Shown in pieces: positions 16,182 to 25,812 of a DNA stretch of 64,000 nt. Position 1 is the stretch's first letter. Each line of letters starts with the position of its first letter. The position numbers and the translations under genes are program-made. This DNA comes from JACVRW01 sp034664085 (lineage in GTDB: Bacteria; Actinomycetota; Thermoleophilia; Solirubrobacterales; Thermoleophilaceae). Location of the stretch: NCBI GenBank assembly GCA_034664085.1, contig JAXDII010000080.1:31213-95212 (forward strand), written 5' to 3'. A model generated the notes under the pieces. The model made no database searches. It had not been told where the DNA came from and was given only the letters and a program-made list of their open reading frames with translations.

Positions 16182-16771
16182 GCCTCTGGCTCGTCGCTCT
16201 TGCCTGGGCCGGCTGGGCGGTCGCGGTCGCCGCTGCGCTGTCGCTGCGCAGGCGGCGCGCCCTGCTGGCCGACGCCGAGCACGAGCTGCGCGGCGCCGCC
16301 ACGGCGATCGGGCTGGCGCTCGAGCGGATCGGTCGGACGGGCGGCACGGCGGACCTGGCGGCGCTGCTGCGGCTGGAGCTGGACCGGATGAACGGCGGGA
16401 TCGCCGGCCTCGCGGCCGCAACGGGGTCTGGAGTGGTGTCCACCGGCGGCGAGCTGGACGCGGGCCGCCTCGCGCAGGTGCTCGCCAACGTGATCGCCAA
16501 CGCGGCCGAGCACGGCCTGGGCGCGGTGGAGGTCAGGGCCGACCGCACGGCGGGCACCGTCAGGCTGGAGGTCAGCAACCGGGAGCGGCCGCCCGGGAGC
16601 GCGCCCGCCACGCGCCGCGCCGGCCGCGGCCGCGGCATCGCGATCGCAGAGCGCGCGGCGGCCGCGCTGGGCGGGCGCCTCACGGTGGAGAGCGCCGACG
16701 GCGTCACGCGCGCGCTGGTCGAGCTGCCGGCGAGCCCGCCGCAGGACGGCGAGCTGCACCGTGCGGCATGA
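16178..16771 (+). CDS. Short histidine kinase
   Basis: The 197-residue kinase starts at GTG and overlaps the response-regulator gene. It has a single N-terminal membrane helix (LWLVALAWAGWAVAVAAALSL) and a HisKA-like helix with the candidate phospho-His in DAEHELRGAATAIGLALERI. The HATPase domain has its N box in QVLANVIANAAEHGLGAVEV and the glycine box in RAGRGRGIAIAERAAAALGG. It lacks an extracellular sensor and a HAMP domain and is about half the usual length, so its input must come through the membrane helix or a partner protein. Confidence 0.82.
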   Translation: MSLWLVALAWAGWAVAVAAALSLRRRRALLADAEHELRGAATAIGLALERIGRTGGTADLAALLRLELDRMNGGIAGLAAATGSGVVSTGGELDAGRLAQVLANVIANAAEHGLGAVEVRADRTAGTVRLEVSNRERPPGSAPATRRAGRGRGIAIAERAAAALGGRLTVESADGVTRALVELPASPPQDGELHRAA

Positions 16772-17442
16772 CCCGGCTCCGCTGGCGCGGCCTCCTCCTG
16801 CTCTCACTCGCCCTGGCCAGCGGCGGGCTGGCGGCCTCGGAGGTGCACGAGCGCGAGCGCAGCACTGCGGCCGCCGCCGGGCCGCTGGTGGGCGTGGTGG
16901 TCGCCGGGCGCGACCTCGGGGCCGGGCGGCGGCTGCGCCCCGACGACCTGGCCGTCAAGCGCGTGCCCGTGCGCTTCGTGCCGCCCGATGCGCTCGGTGG
17001 CCGCGAGCGGCTCGTCGGCGCGCGCACCGCCGTGGCGGTCGCGGCGGGCGGCTACGTGACCACCGGCGCGCTGGCTGCCGCGGCGTCGGAGGGCGGCGGG
17101 CCGCTGCGGCCGGGCCAGCGCGACGGGGCGGGGGCCGTGGGCGGCGGCAGCCCCCTCGCGGGCGCTGCCGCCGGCGCGCGGGTGGACGTGCTCGTGTCGA
17201 CCCGGCGTCAGGAGGGCGCCGGCCGCACGTTCATAGCGCTCGAGGACGTGGAGCTGCTGGGGCTGCGCCCGGGCGCGGCCGACGCATCACAGGGCGCGTC
17301 GGCGCTGGCCACCCTGCGCGTGACCGTGCGCCAAGCCGTGTACCTGGCCGCGGCGGCCAACTTCGCCGAGGAGGTGCGCCTGCTCGTGCGGCCGCCCGGC
17401 GACCGCGGCCGCGTCGGCGCCGCGGAGGCGGCGGAGCCATAG
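16768..17442 (+). CDS. cpaB: CpaB-like SAF-domain protein of Flp/Tad pilus assembly
   Basis: The 224-residue protein has an N-terminal signal or anchor (LLLLSLALASGGLAASEV). The SAF domain is LVGVVVAGRDLGAGRRLRPDDLAVKRVPVRFVP (residues 37-70), with the second half AVAAGGYVTTGAL. It also has the RcpC-like part GARVDVLVSTRR and GRTFIALEDVELLGLRP. CpaB/RcpC proteins work in the periplasmic or wall part of Tad pilus assembly. The ATG overlaps the kinase stop. It is separated by 24 kb from tadA-tadB-tadC, yet the same 45-bp repeat follows both loci. Confidence 0.8.
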   Translation: MTRLRWRGLLLLSLALASGGLAASEVHERERSTAAAAGPLVGVVVAGRDLGAGRRLRPDDLAVKRVPVRFVPPDALGGRERLVGARTAVAVAAGGYVTTGALAAAASEGGGPLRPGQRDGAGAVGGGSPLAGAAAGARVDVLVSTRRQEGAGRTFIALEDVELLGLRPGAADASQGASALATLRVTVRQAVYLAAAANFAEEVRLLVRPPGDRGRVGAAEAAEP

Positions 17443-17487
17443 CGGCGGTGGGCTGTCATTTGCGTCATATGCGCGACGTTTGCCGCC
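17443..17487 (+). repeat. 45-bp structured repeat, copy 1 (after cpaB)
   Basis: This copy starts directly after the cpaB stop codon and matches the copy at 44752-44796 at 41 of 45 positions. It contains GGCGG/CCGCC outer arms and an inner GCGTC-N8-GACG hairpin around the core CATATGCGC. It lies between the convergent cpaB and rpiA genes. Confidence 0.7.
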
Positions 17488-17524
17488 TAGAGGCCCGGCG
17501 GGGGCGGCCGAAAAGGAGGGGCGG

Positions 17525-18217
17525 CTAGGCCGAACGCTCCGCTACTTCCACCGTGCCATCCGGGCGCCCCAGCAGGGCGCGCTCCGCCATGCCGATGAAC
17601 AGGCCGTGCTCCACCACGCCGGGCACCTGCTTGACGCCGCGGCCGAGGGTCTCCAGGTCGCCGGAAGGGGGGAGGGCGCAGTCCAGGATCAGGTGCCCCT
17701 CGTCGGTCACGTATGCCTCGCCGTCCTCGCGCAGGCGCAGCTCGGACTCGGGCAGCACCGCCGCGAGCCGCCGGCGCGTGTCGCGCCAGGCGAAGCGGAC
17801 GACCTCGACGGGGAGCCTGAAGCGCTCGCCCAGGCGCTCGACCTGCTTCGACGCCTCCGCGACCACCACGAAGCGGCGGGCGGCGGAGACCACGATCTTC
17901 TCCCGCAGCAGCGCCCCGCCGCCGCCCTTGATCAGCCCCAGCGCGGGATCGACCTCGTCGGCGCCGTCGAGCGCCAGATCCAGCTCGAGCCTGCCGTCCA
18001 GCTCGACGACCTCCATTCCCGCGGAGCGCGCGAGCTCATCCGTGCGCGACGACGCCGCAACCACGCGCACGGGGCCGCCGCGAGCGCCGAGCAGCTCGAT
18101 CACCTTCCACACGGCCCGCCCGGAGCCGAGCCCGATCGTCATGCCGGGCTCGACCAGCTCCACGGCGGCCGCCGCCGCGGCCGTGCGAGCAGCGGCAGCA
18201 GCGGCGTCGTCGCTCAC
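17525..18217 (-). CDS. rpiA: Ribose-5-phosphate isomerase A
   Basis: The 230-residue enzyme interconverts ribose 5-phosphate and ribulose 5-phosphate in the pentose phosphate pathway. The phosphate-binding loop is GMTIGLGSGRAVW. The catalytic regions LDLALDGADEVDPALGLIKGGGGALLREKIV (catalytic Asp, Asp and Lys) and FVVVAEASKQVERLG follow. The end PGVVEHGLFIGMAERALLG is also typical. The length is normal. It is downstream of osmC, with a 4-base overlap. Confidence 0.95.
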   Translation of the reverse strand: MSDDAAAAAARTAAAAAAVELVEPGMTIGLGSGRAVWKVIELLGARGGPVRVVAASSRTDELARSAGMEVVELDGRLELDLALDGADEVDPALGLIKGGGGALLREKIVVSAARRFVVVAEASKQVERLGERFRLPVEVVRFAWRDTRRRLAAVLPESELRLREDGEAYVTDEGHLILDCALPPSGDLETLGRGVKQVPGVVEHGLFIGMAERALLGRPDGTVEVAERSA

Positions 18218-18645
18218 TCGACGAGCTCGGCGTTCAGCTCGATCGTCTCTACGGCGGCGAGCGCCTTCGAGACGGGGCAGTTGACCTTGGCGCCCTCGGC
18301 GATGCGCTGGAACTCGTCCGCGTCGATGCCGGGCACGCGCGCGCGGGTATCGAGCTGGATGCGCGTGATGGCGAACCCGGGGTCTGCGGGCTCGATGTGG
18401 ACGGTGGCCATGGTCTCGACGCTCTCGGGCGAGTGGCCCGCGCGTCCCAGGTCGCCCGAAAGAGCCATCGAGAAGCAGCCCGCGTGCGCCGCGGCGATCA
18501 GCTCCTCAGGGTTGGTGCCGTCGCCCTCCTCGAAGCGCGACTGGAACGAATACGGCCCCTCGTAGGCGCCGCTCGCCATCCTCATCGTGCCCGCGCCCTG
18601 CTGCAGCGAGCCGTTCCAGCGTGCGTCGGCGGTCCTCTTCGGCAT
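18214..18645 (-). CDS. OsmC family peroxiredoxin
   Basis: The 143-residue protein has both redox cysteines of the OsmC/Ohr family, in AAHAGCFSMALSGDLG and in KVNCPVSKALAAVE. GTNPEELIAAAHAGCFSMAL is the diagnostic OsmC block. Such enzymes reduce organic and inorganic peroxides. It starts 112 bases from lon on the other strand, so the two stress genes share a divergent promoter region. It is probably in one unit with rpiA. Confidence 0.92.
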   Translation of the reverse strand: MPKRTADARWNGSLQQGAGTMRMASGAYEGPYSFQSRFEEGDGTNPEELIAAAHAGCFSMALSGDLGRAGHSPESVETMATVHIEPADPGFAITRIQLDTRARVPGIDADEFQRIAEGAKVNCPVSKALAAVETIELNAELVE

Positions 18646-18721
18646 GGCTTCAACCTCCCGTTTCGATCTGGGCCCGGCACGCTACCCCGCCGGCGCGGCG
18701 CACGACGGTTCGATGGTCCTC

Positions 18722-18744
18722 TAAACTTGCTTACGATCCGTAAG
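18722..18744 (+). promoter_or_regulatory. lon promoter -10 and palindromic operator candidate
   Basis: TAAACT (18722-18727) is a likely -10. It is followed by a perfect inverted repeat, CTTACG-ATC-CGTAAG (18730-18744), which would cover the transcription start. A GGAGAG ribosome-binding site follows before ATG 18758. The palindrome is not the HspR-type repeat known for actinobacterial heat-shock genes. Confidence 0.5.
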
Positions 18745-18757
18745 TCTGGAGAGACAC

Positions 18758-21040
<2,283 letters not shown>

Positions 21041-21049
21041 CCGTGTGAC

Positions 21050-21084
21050 GCATGCCCCCCTTTTCGCGTAAAAGGGGGGCATGC
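21050..21084 (+). terminator. Perfect 15-bp hairpin after lon that buries the next gene's RBS and ATG
   Basis: Arms GCATGCCCCCCTTTT (21050-21064) and AAAAGGGGGGCATGC (21070-21084) pair without mismatch around CGCGT. The right arm contains the purine-rich ribosome-binding site and the ATG (21081) of the downstream lipoprotein gene. There is no T-run after it. It may stop lon transcription, block translation, or both. Confidence 0.7.
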
Positions 21085-21500
21085 TTCGCCTCTTGATCGC
21101 CGCAGCCTGTGCGCTGGCGCTGCTCGCGGCCGGCTGCGGCGGTGACGACGACCCGGCGGAGCCGCCGGCGCAGGCGCCCGCGGCGGACCTGACGGTCACG
21201 GTCCGCCCGGAGGGGCCCGGCGGTCCGGTGCGGCGGCGCCGGATCGAGTGCACGAAGCTGGGCGCCGATGCGCCCGAGCCCGCCTGCCAACGCCTCGCCG
21301 GGCTGGCGCCGGAGCAGTTCGCGCCGGTGCCGCCCGAGACCGCCTGCACGCAGATCTACGGCGGCCCCGCGTCGGCGCGCGTGACCGGGGAGCTGCTCGG
21401 CAAGCGCGTGGATGCGCGCTTCGAGCGCACCGACGGCTGCCAGATCGAGCGCTGGGAGCGCAACCGCGTGCTGCTCGGCGACCCGGCGCGGCCGGGCTAG
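21081..21500 (+). CDS. SSI-like (subtilisin inhibitor-like) lipoprotein
   Basis: The 139-residue protein has a lipoprotein signal (MLRLLIAAACALALLAAGC, lipid-modified Cys19). Its mature part resembles Streptomyces subtilisin inhibitors. Four cysteines lie in the SSI arrangement (IECTKLG, EPACQRL, TACTQIYGGP, DGCQIERW), and the strand RVTGELLGKRVDARFERTDGC fits the SSI beta-sheet. The residue at the usual reactive-site position is not the canonical SSI one, so inhibition is uncertain. It may be a surface protein with the same fold. Its stop shares CTAG with the convergent GH65 gene. Confidence 0.75.
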   Translation: MLRLLIAAACALALLAAGCGGDDDPAEPPAQAPAADLTVTVRPEGPGGPVRRRRIECTKLGADAPEPACQRLAGLAPEQFAPVPPETACTQIYGGPASARVTGELLGKRVDARFERTDGCQIERWERNRVLLGDPARPG

Positions 21501-23875
21501 CCGGCTTCGCGCTCCAGGCGCGCGTTCCCGTGGCGCTGCCGCGGGGCGCGCCCGGGCGGCTGCGGGGGCGACTCGCGGTCCGGCGCGGGCGGCACCGGCA
21601 GCGTCACGGGCGAATCGACCGCCAGCGTGAACGGGTCGCCGTGGTGGCGCAGGTCGAGCGGCTCGCCGCTGTGGAGCTCGTACCGGGCGCTCTCGTGCTC
21701 GACATCCACCACGACGCGGCGGCCGCGGAAGCAGAGCCGGAACACGAGCCGGCTGATGTCGTCCGGCAGGCGCGGCGCGAACGTCACCTTCCCGCCGTGG
21801 TCGCGCATGCCGCCGAGCCCGGCCACGCACGCGATCCAGGCGCCGGCCAGGGACGCGACGTGCAGGCCGTCGCGCGTGTTCTGATGGAGGTTGTCGAGAT
21901 CCACCAGCGCCGCCTCGGCGAGGTAGTCGTAGGCCAGCTCGATGCAGCCCACCTCGGCGGCCATCACCGCCTGGGTGCACGCGGCCAGCGACGAGTCGCG
22001 CACGGTGCGGCGCTCGTAGTAGTCGAAGTTGCGCGCCTTCTCCTCGGCGGTGAACGCGTCGCCGCGCAGGTGCATGGCGAGCACGAGGTCGGGCTGCTTG
22101 ACGACCTGCTTGCGGTAGAGCTGGAAGTAGGGGAAATAGAGCAGCAGCGGGTAGCGGTCGCCGGTGCGCTCGAAGTCCCATTCCTCGTGGTGGGTGAAGT
22201 CCTCGGACTGCGGGTGGACGCCGAGCTGCTCGTCGTAGGGAAGCCGGATCGCGTGCGCGGCCCTGCGCCAGGCCGCTGCCTCGGCGTCCTCGACGCCCAG
22301 CTCGCGCGCGCGGTCGGGATGGCGGTCCACGGCGTCGGCGGCGCCGAGCAGGTTCCGCTGGGCCATCAGGTTCGTGTAGACGTTGTTGTCGGACACGGCG
22401 CTGTACTCGTCCGGCCCGGTGACGCCGTCGATGCGGAAGCCGTCGGTCCGGTCGTGGTGCCCGAGCGAGTGCCACAGCCGGGCGGTCTCCACGAGCAGCT
22501 CGATGCCGGCCTCGTGCTCGAACTCGGTGTCCTCGGTGACGTCCACGTAGCGGATCACGGCGTCGGCCACGTCGGCGGAGACGTGGAAGGCCGCCGTGCC
22601 CGCCGGCCAGTACGCCGAGCACTCCTCGCCGGCGATCGTGCGCCAGGGCATCGCCGCGCCCTCGAGGTCGAGCGTGCGGGCGCGCTCGAGCGCCAGCGGC
22701 AGGATCGAGTGGCGCCAGTGCAGGGCCGCCGCCGCGGCCTGCGGCACCGCGTAGGTCAGCAGCGGCAGCACGAAGGTCTCCGTGTCCCAGAAGGCGTGCC
22801 CGTCGTAGCCAGGACCGGTGAGGCCCTTGGCCGGGATCGCCCGGCGCTCGGCGCGCGCCCCGGCCTGGAGCGTGTGGAAGAGGCCGAAGCGCACCGCCTG
22901 CTGGATCTCGAGGTCTCCCTCCAGCTCCACGTCGGCGCGGTGCCAGAAGTCGTCGAGTGCCTCGCGCTGCCCGGCCAGCAGCCCGTCCCAGCCGGTGTGG
23001 CGGGCCTCGACCAGCGCCGCCTCGACCTGGTCGCGCACCGCCGGCAGCGAGCGCTGGCCCGACCAGCCGTAGGCGAGGAACTTGACCATCCGGAGCTTCG
23101 TGCCGACCTTCAGGTCGCTCACGATCGTCACGCGCCCGAGGTCGTCCTCCACCTCGGCCTGGGTGCCGGTGCCCTCCGGGCGCTCGATCACGTGGTCCAT
23201 GGCGGCGCCCACCTGCAGCCCGCTCAGGCGCGTGCGGTGCACGAGCGTGACGCGGTCGCCGTGGACGCCCTTGAACTCGTTGGCCAGCGGCGCGCGCATC
23301 GCGGCGGCGGCGCGCGGGTCTGCGGACACCGGCTCGGGCTGGGCCTCGTTGGCCACCAGCTCCGACTGCACGACGATGCGGGCGCCCTCCCCGAGCGGCT
23401 CCACCTCCCAGAGGATCGCCGCCACGGACCGCTGCACGAGTGACACCAGGCGCACGGAGCGCACCCGCACCGCCTGTCCCGCCGGCGAGCGCCACTCGGC
23501 CTGGCGCTCCAGCGTGCCGGCGCGCATGTCGAGCACGCGGACGTGCGAGAGCAGCTCGCCGTAGCGCACGTCGAACGGCTCGTCGTCGACCAGCAGCCGG
23601 ATCAGCTTGCCGTTGGTCACGTTCACGACCGTCTGGCCGTCCTCCGGGAAGCCGTAGCCGGCCTCGGCGTACGGGAGCGGCCGCGTCTCGTACACGCCGT
23701 TCAGGTAGGTGCCCGGCATGCCGTGCGGCTCGCCCTCGTCGAGCGTCCCGCGCAGGCCGATGTGCCCGTTCGAGAGCGCGAACACCGACTCCCGCTGAGC
23801 CAGCAGCTCGAGATCCAGCTCGCTCTCGCGGATCTCCCACGGGTGCAGCTCGTCGGAGGGGCGGTGGACGGCCAC
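21497..23875 (-). CDS. Glycoside hydrolase family 65 disaccharide phosphorylase
   Basis: The 792-residue protein (GTG start) has the GH65 architecture. An N-terminal beta-sandwich comes first (FALSNGHIGLRGTLDEGEPHGMPGTYLNGVYE). The (alpha/alpha)6 catalytic domain carries GHAFWDTETFVLPLL and the general-acid Glu in GVTGPDEYSAVSDNNVYTN. KQPDLVLAMHL and HQNTRDGLHVASLAGAW are late GH65 blocks. Members phosphorolyse maltose, trehalose, kojibiose or nigerose to beta-glucose 1-phosphate. The next two genes of the operon are read first, and one is a beta-phosphoglucomutase, which would turn that product into glucose 6-phosphate. The exact disaccharide cannot be told. Confidence 0.92.
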   Translation of the reverse strand: MAVHRPSDELHPWEIRESELDLELLAQRESVFALSNGHIGLRGTLDEGEPHGMPGTYLNGVYETRPLPYAEAGYGFPEDGQTVVNVTNGKLIRLLVDDEPFDVRYGELLSHVRVLDMRAGTLERQAEWRSPAGQAVRVRSVRLVSLVQRSVAAILWEVEPLGEGARIVVQSELVANEAQPEPVSADPRAAAAMRAPLANEFKGVHGDRVTLVHRTRLSGLQVGAAMDHVIERPEGTGTQAEVEDDLGRVTIVSDLKVGTKLRMVKFLAYGWSGQRSLPAVRDQVEAALVEARHTGWDGLLAGQREALDDFWHRADVELEGDLEIQQAVRFGLFHTLQAGARAERRAIPAKGLTGPGYDGHAFWDTETFVLPLLTYAVPQAAAAALHWRHSILPLALERARTLDLEGAAMPWRTIAGEECSAYWPAGTAAFHVSADVADAVIRYVDVTEDTEFEHEAGIELLVETARLWHSLGHHDRTDGFRIDGVTGPDEYSAVSDNNVYTNLMAQRNLLGAADAVDRHPDRARELGVEDAEAAAWRRAAHAIRLPYDEQLGVHPQSEDFTHHEEWDFERTGDRYPLLLYFPYFQLYRKQVVKQPDLVLAMHLRGDAFTAEEKARNFDYYERRTVRDSSLAACTQAVMAAEVGCIELAYDYLAEAALVDLDNLHQNTRDGLHVASLAGAWIACVAGLGGMRDHGGKVTFAPRLPDDISRLVFRLCFRGRRVVVDVEHESARYELHSGEPLDLRHHGDPFTLAVDSPVTLPVPPAPDRESPPQPPGRAPRQRHGNARLEREAG

Positions 23876-24612
23876 TAGTCCTCGAGCAGCTCGCTCAGGT
23901 CCGTGACGACGACGTCGGCGCCGTGCTCGCGCAGGGCCTCGGCCTGGCCGACGCGGTCGACGCCCACCACGTAGCCGAAGTTGCCGGCACGCCCGGCCTC
24001 GACGCCGGCCAGCGCGTCCTCGAAGACGGCCGCCTGGCTCGGCTCGACGCCAAGCGCACGCGCGCCGGCGAGGAACGTGTCCGGCGCCGGCTTGCCCTTC
24101 AGGTGCTCGCGCTCGGCGACCTGGCCGTCGATCACGGTGTCGAACAGATCCTCGATGCCCGCCGCCCGCAGCACGTCACGGGCGTTGCTGCTCGAGGAGA
24201 CGACCGCCCGGGGCAGTCCCGCGTCGCGCGCGGCCTTGGCGTAGCGCACGGAGCCCTCGTAGGGCTGGACGCCGTTCTCCGCGATGAGGCGCTGGACGAT
24301 CTCGTTCTTGCGGTTCCCGAGGCCGGCGACCGTCTCGCGGTCAGGCGGGTCGTCGGGCGAGCCCTCGGGCAGCTCGATGCCGCGCGAGGCCAGGAACGAG
24401 CGCACGCCGTCCCGGCGCGGCTTGCCGTCGACGTGCTGGTCGTAGTCGCGCGGGGTGAACTCGCGAAACGGCTCGCCACCCGTTTCCGCGCGCCGGCGCA
24501 GGAAGTCGTCGAACATCTGCTTCCAGGCCGCCGCGTGCACCTTTGCCGTCTGAGTGAGCACTCCATCCAGGTCGAATAGGCCGGCGCGGATCCCTTCTGG
24601 GAGGCCCAGCAT
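23875..24612 (-). CDS. pgmB: Beta-phosphoglucomutase family HAD hydrolase
   Basis: The 245-residue HAD-superfamily protein has motif I FDLDGVLTQTAKVHAAAWKQMFDDF (nucleophile Asp and acid/base Asp). The cap residues are TPRDYDQHVDGKPRRDGVRSFL, motif II is AVVSSSSNARDVL, the motif III Lys is in LKGKPAPDTFL, and motif IV is AVFEDALAGVEAG. This pattern is beta-phosphoglucomutase, converting beta-glucose 1-phosphate to glucose 6-phosphate. Its stop overlaps the GTG of the GH65 gene and its ATG overlaps the SDR stop (TGATG), so the three genes are translationally coupled. Confidence 0.9.
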   Translation of the reverse strand: MLGLPEGIRAGLFDLDGVLTQTAKVHAAAWKQMFDDFLRRRAETGGEPFREFTPRDYDQHVDGKPRRDGVRSFLASRGIELPEGSPDDPPDRETVAGLGNRKNEIVQRLIAENGVQPYEGSVRYAKAARDAGLPRAVVSSSSNARDVLRAAGIEDLFDTVIDGQVAEREHLKGKPAPDTFLAGARALGVEPSQAAVFEDALAGVEAGRAGNFGYVVGVDRVGQAEALREHGADVVVTDLSELLED

Positions 24613-25358
24613 CAGATGCTCTGGAGGAGCCCGCCGTCCACCGGCAGCGCCACGCCCGTGATGTAGCTGGCCCGGGCAGAGCAGAGGAACGCGCCGGCGG
24701 CCGCGATCTCCTCCACGCTGCCGAGCCGGCCGGCGGGCACGTTCTCGCGTGCGGCGGCCGCGGCGACGTCGAGCGAACCGTGCAGCTCGGCGAGCCGGTC
24801 CGTGGCGATGCTGCCGGGCAGCAGCGTGTTGAGCGTGATCCCGTCGCCGGCGAGGCGCCGCGCCAGCAGCGTGAAGGCGGCCAGCAGCGCGCTGCGGTGG
24901 GCGGTCGACAGCAGCAGGGCCGGGATCGGCTCGCGCACGGCGGTCGACGACACGTTGAGGATGCGCCCGAAGCCGCGCTCGCGCATGCCGGGCACGGCGC
25001 TCTCGATCAGCGCCATCGGCGCCAGCACGAGGTCGCGGTAGGCGTCCTCCCACTGGTCGCGGCTGAACTCGAGCGGCTCGCCGCCGGGCGGACCGCCCGT
25101 GTTGGTGACCAGGACGTCGAGTGGACCGAGGTCGCCCTCGACCCTGGCGATCAGGTCGGGCGCCGCGTCGAGGTCGGCGGAGTCGTGCACGTACGCACGT
25201 GCGCCGATCTCGGCGGCGGCGGCCTCGATGCGCTCGGCGGAGCGGGAGCTGACCGCCACGGAGGCGCCCTCGGCGGCCAGCGCCTGGGCGATCCCGAAGC
25301 CGATCCCCCGCGATGCGCCAGTCACCAGCGCGACCCTGCCCTGGAGTCCCAGATCCAT
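24612..25358 (-). CDS. SDR family protein lacking the catalytic Tyr and Lys
   Basis: The 248-residue protein has the SDR fold, with TGASRGIGFGIAQAL at residues 14-28 and a late VDGG. The NNAG motif reads TNTGGPPGG. After the catalytic-position Ser (LNVSSTAVREPIP), the usual YxxxK block reads LLLSTAHRSALLAAF, so neither Tyr nor Lys is present. A divergent branch of FabG-like SDRs shares this feature. The enzyme may use another mechanism or another role. It is first in the GH65 operon; its -10 box (TACCCT, 9 bases before the ATG) overlaps that of the divergent small gene. Confidence 0.8.
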   Translation of the reverse strand: MDLGLQGRVALVTGASRGIGFGIAQALAAEGASVAVSSRSAERIEAAAAEIGARAYVHDSADLDAAPDLIARVEGDLGPLDVLVTNTGGPPGGEPLEFSRDQWEDAYRDLVLAPMALIESAVPGMRERGFGRILNVSSTAVREPIPALLLSTAHRSALLAAFTLLARRLAGDGITLNTLLPGSIATDRLAELHGSLDVAAAAARENVPAGRLGSVEEIAAAGAFLCSARASYITGVALPVDGGLLQSI

Positions 25359-25367
25359 CGGGTACGG

Positions 25368-25377
25368 AGGGTAGTCT
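25368..25377. promoter_or_regulatory. Overlapping divergent -10 elements
   Basis: The minus strand reads TACCCT (25368-25373), 9 bases before the SDR ATG. The plus strand reads TAGTCT (25372-25377), 6 bases before GTG 25384. The two boxes share two bases, so polymerase cannot occupy both at once. Confidence 0.5.
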
Positions 25378-25383
25378 GCGCGC

Positions 25384-25608
25384 GTGCCTCTGCGCCTGCT
25401 CGCCCGTGCGGCGCCCTTCGTGCTCGGTGCGGTTGCGGCCGGCATCTGGCTGCAGCGCCGCCAGGCCCAGCCGCCCGCCCTGCGCGAGCGCACCGGAGAG
25501 GCGCCGCCGCCGGTGCCGCCCGAGGTCGCTCCGCGTCCCGTGCGCTTCCGGCGGCCGTCGATCGACATCGTCACGATCGTCGACGACCTGCTCCGCGTTT
25601 CGCGCTGA
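25384..25608 (+). CDS. Small membrane-anchored hypothetical protein, 74 residues
   Basis: A GTG start after a well-placed -10 box gives a 74-residue protein. It has one N-terminal membrane helix (LLARAAPFVLGAVAAGIWL), a Pro-rich linker (PPPVPPEVAPRPV) and a short C-terminal helix (IDIVTIVDDLLRVSR). No family is recognised. The promoter placement and coding pattern support it as a real gene. Confidence 0.5.
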   Translation: MPLRLLARAAPFVLGAVAAGIWLQRRQAQPPALRERTGEAPPPVPPEVAPRPVRFRRPSIDIVTIVDDLLRVSR

Positions 25609-25657
25609 CCGGGGCGTCCGACGGCCCGATCTGCTTGGATGCTCCCTTCGCAATCGT

Positions 25658-25800
25658 ATTGCCGAGTCTCCGCCGTCCCGGCGGCGGAGAGCGGGGGACC
25701 CACCAGTGGCCGTAGGCCGCAGGGGCGAATCGCAGCCCAGCGCTGCGTAGCGCACTTTCCAGCGCGAGCCCGTCAGCTCACCCCGTAGGCACCGGAAAGG
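25658..25800 (+). promoter_or_regulatory. ydaO/yuaA c-di-AMP riboswitch
   Basis: The conserved core elements of the ydaO class appear in order. GCCGAGTC is at 25661, followed by a GC-rich P1-like helix (CCGCC with GGCGG). GAGCGGGGGACCCA begins near 25690, then GGGGCGAATCG, and near the end GAGCCCGTCAGCTCACCCCGTAGGC. These aptamers bind cyclic di-AMP and usually switch off cell-wall hydrolase or potassium genes. The next gene, 13 bases further, encodes an Rpf-type wall hydrolase, a known actinobacterial target. Confidence 0.92.
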
Positions 25801-25812
25801 GGAACGAAGACG

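Noticed and set aside
17208..17468. Small minus-strand peptide starting MTQMTAHRR in the 45-bp element, with a similar start near 44780
   Set aside because: The shared residues follow from the shared DNA; the frames then run antisense through cpaB and tadC without coding signs.
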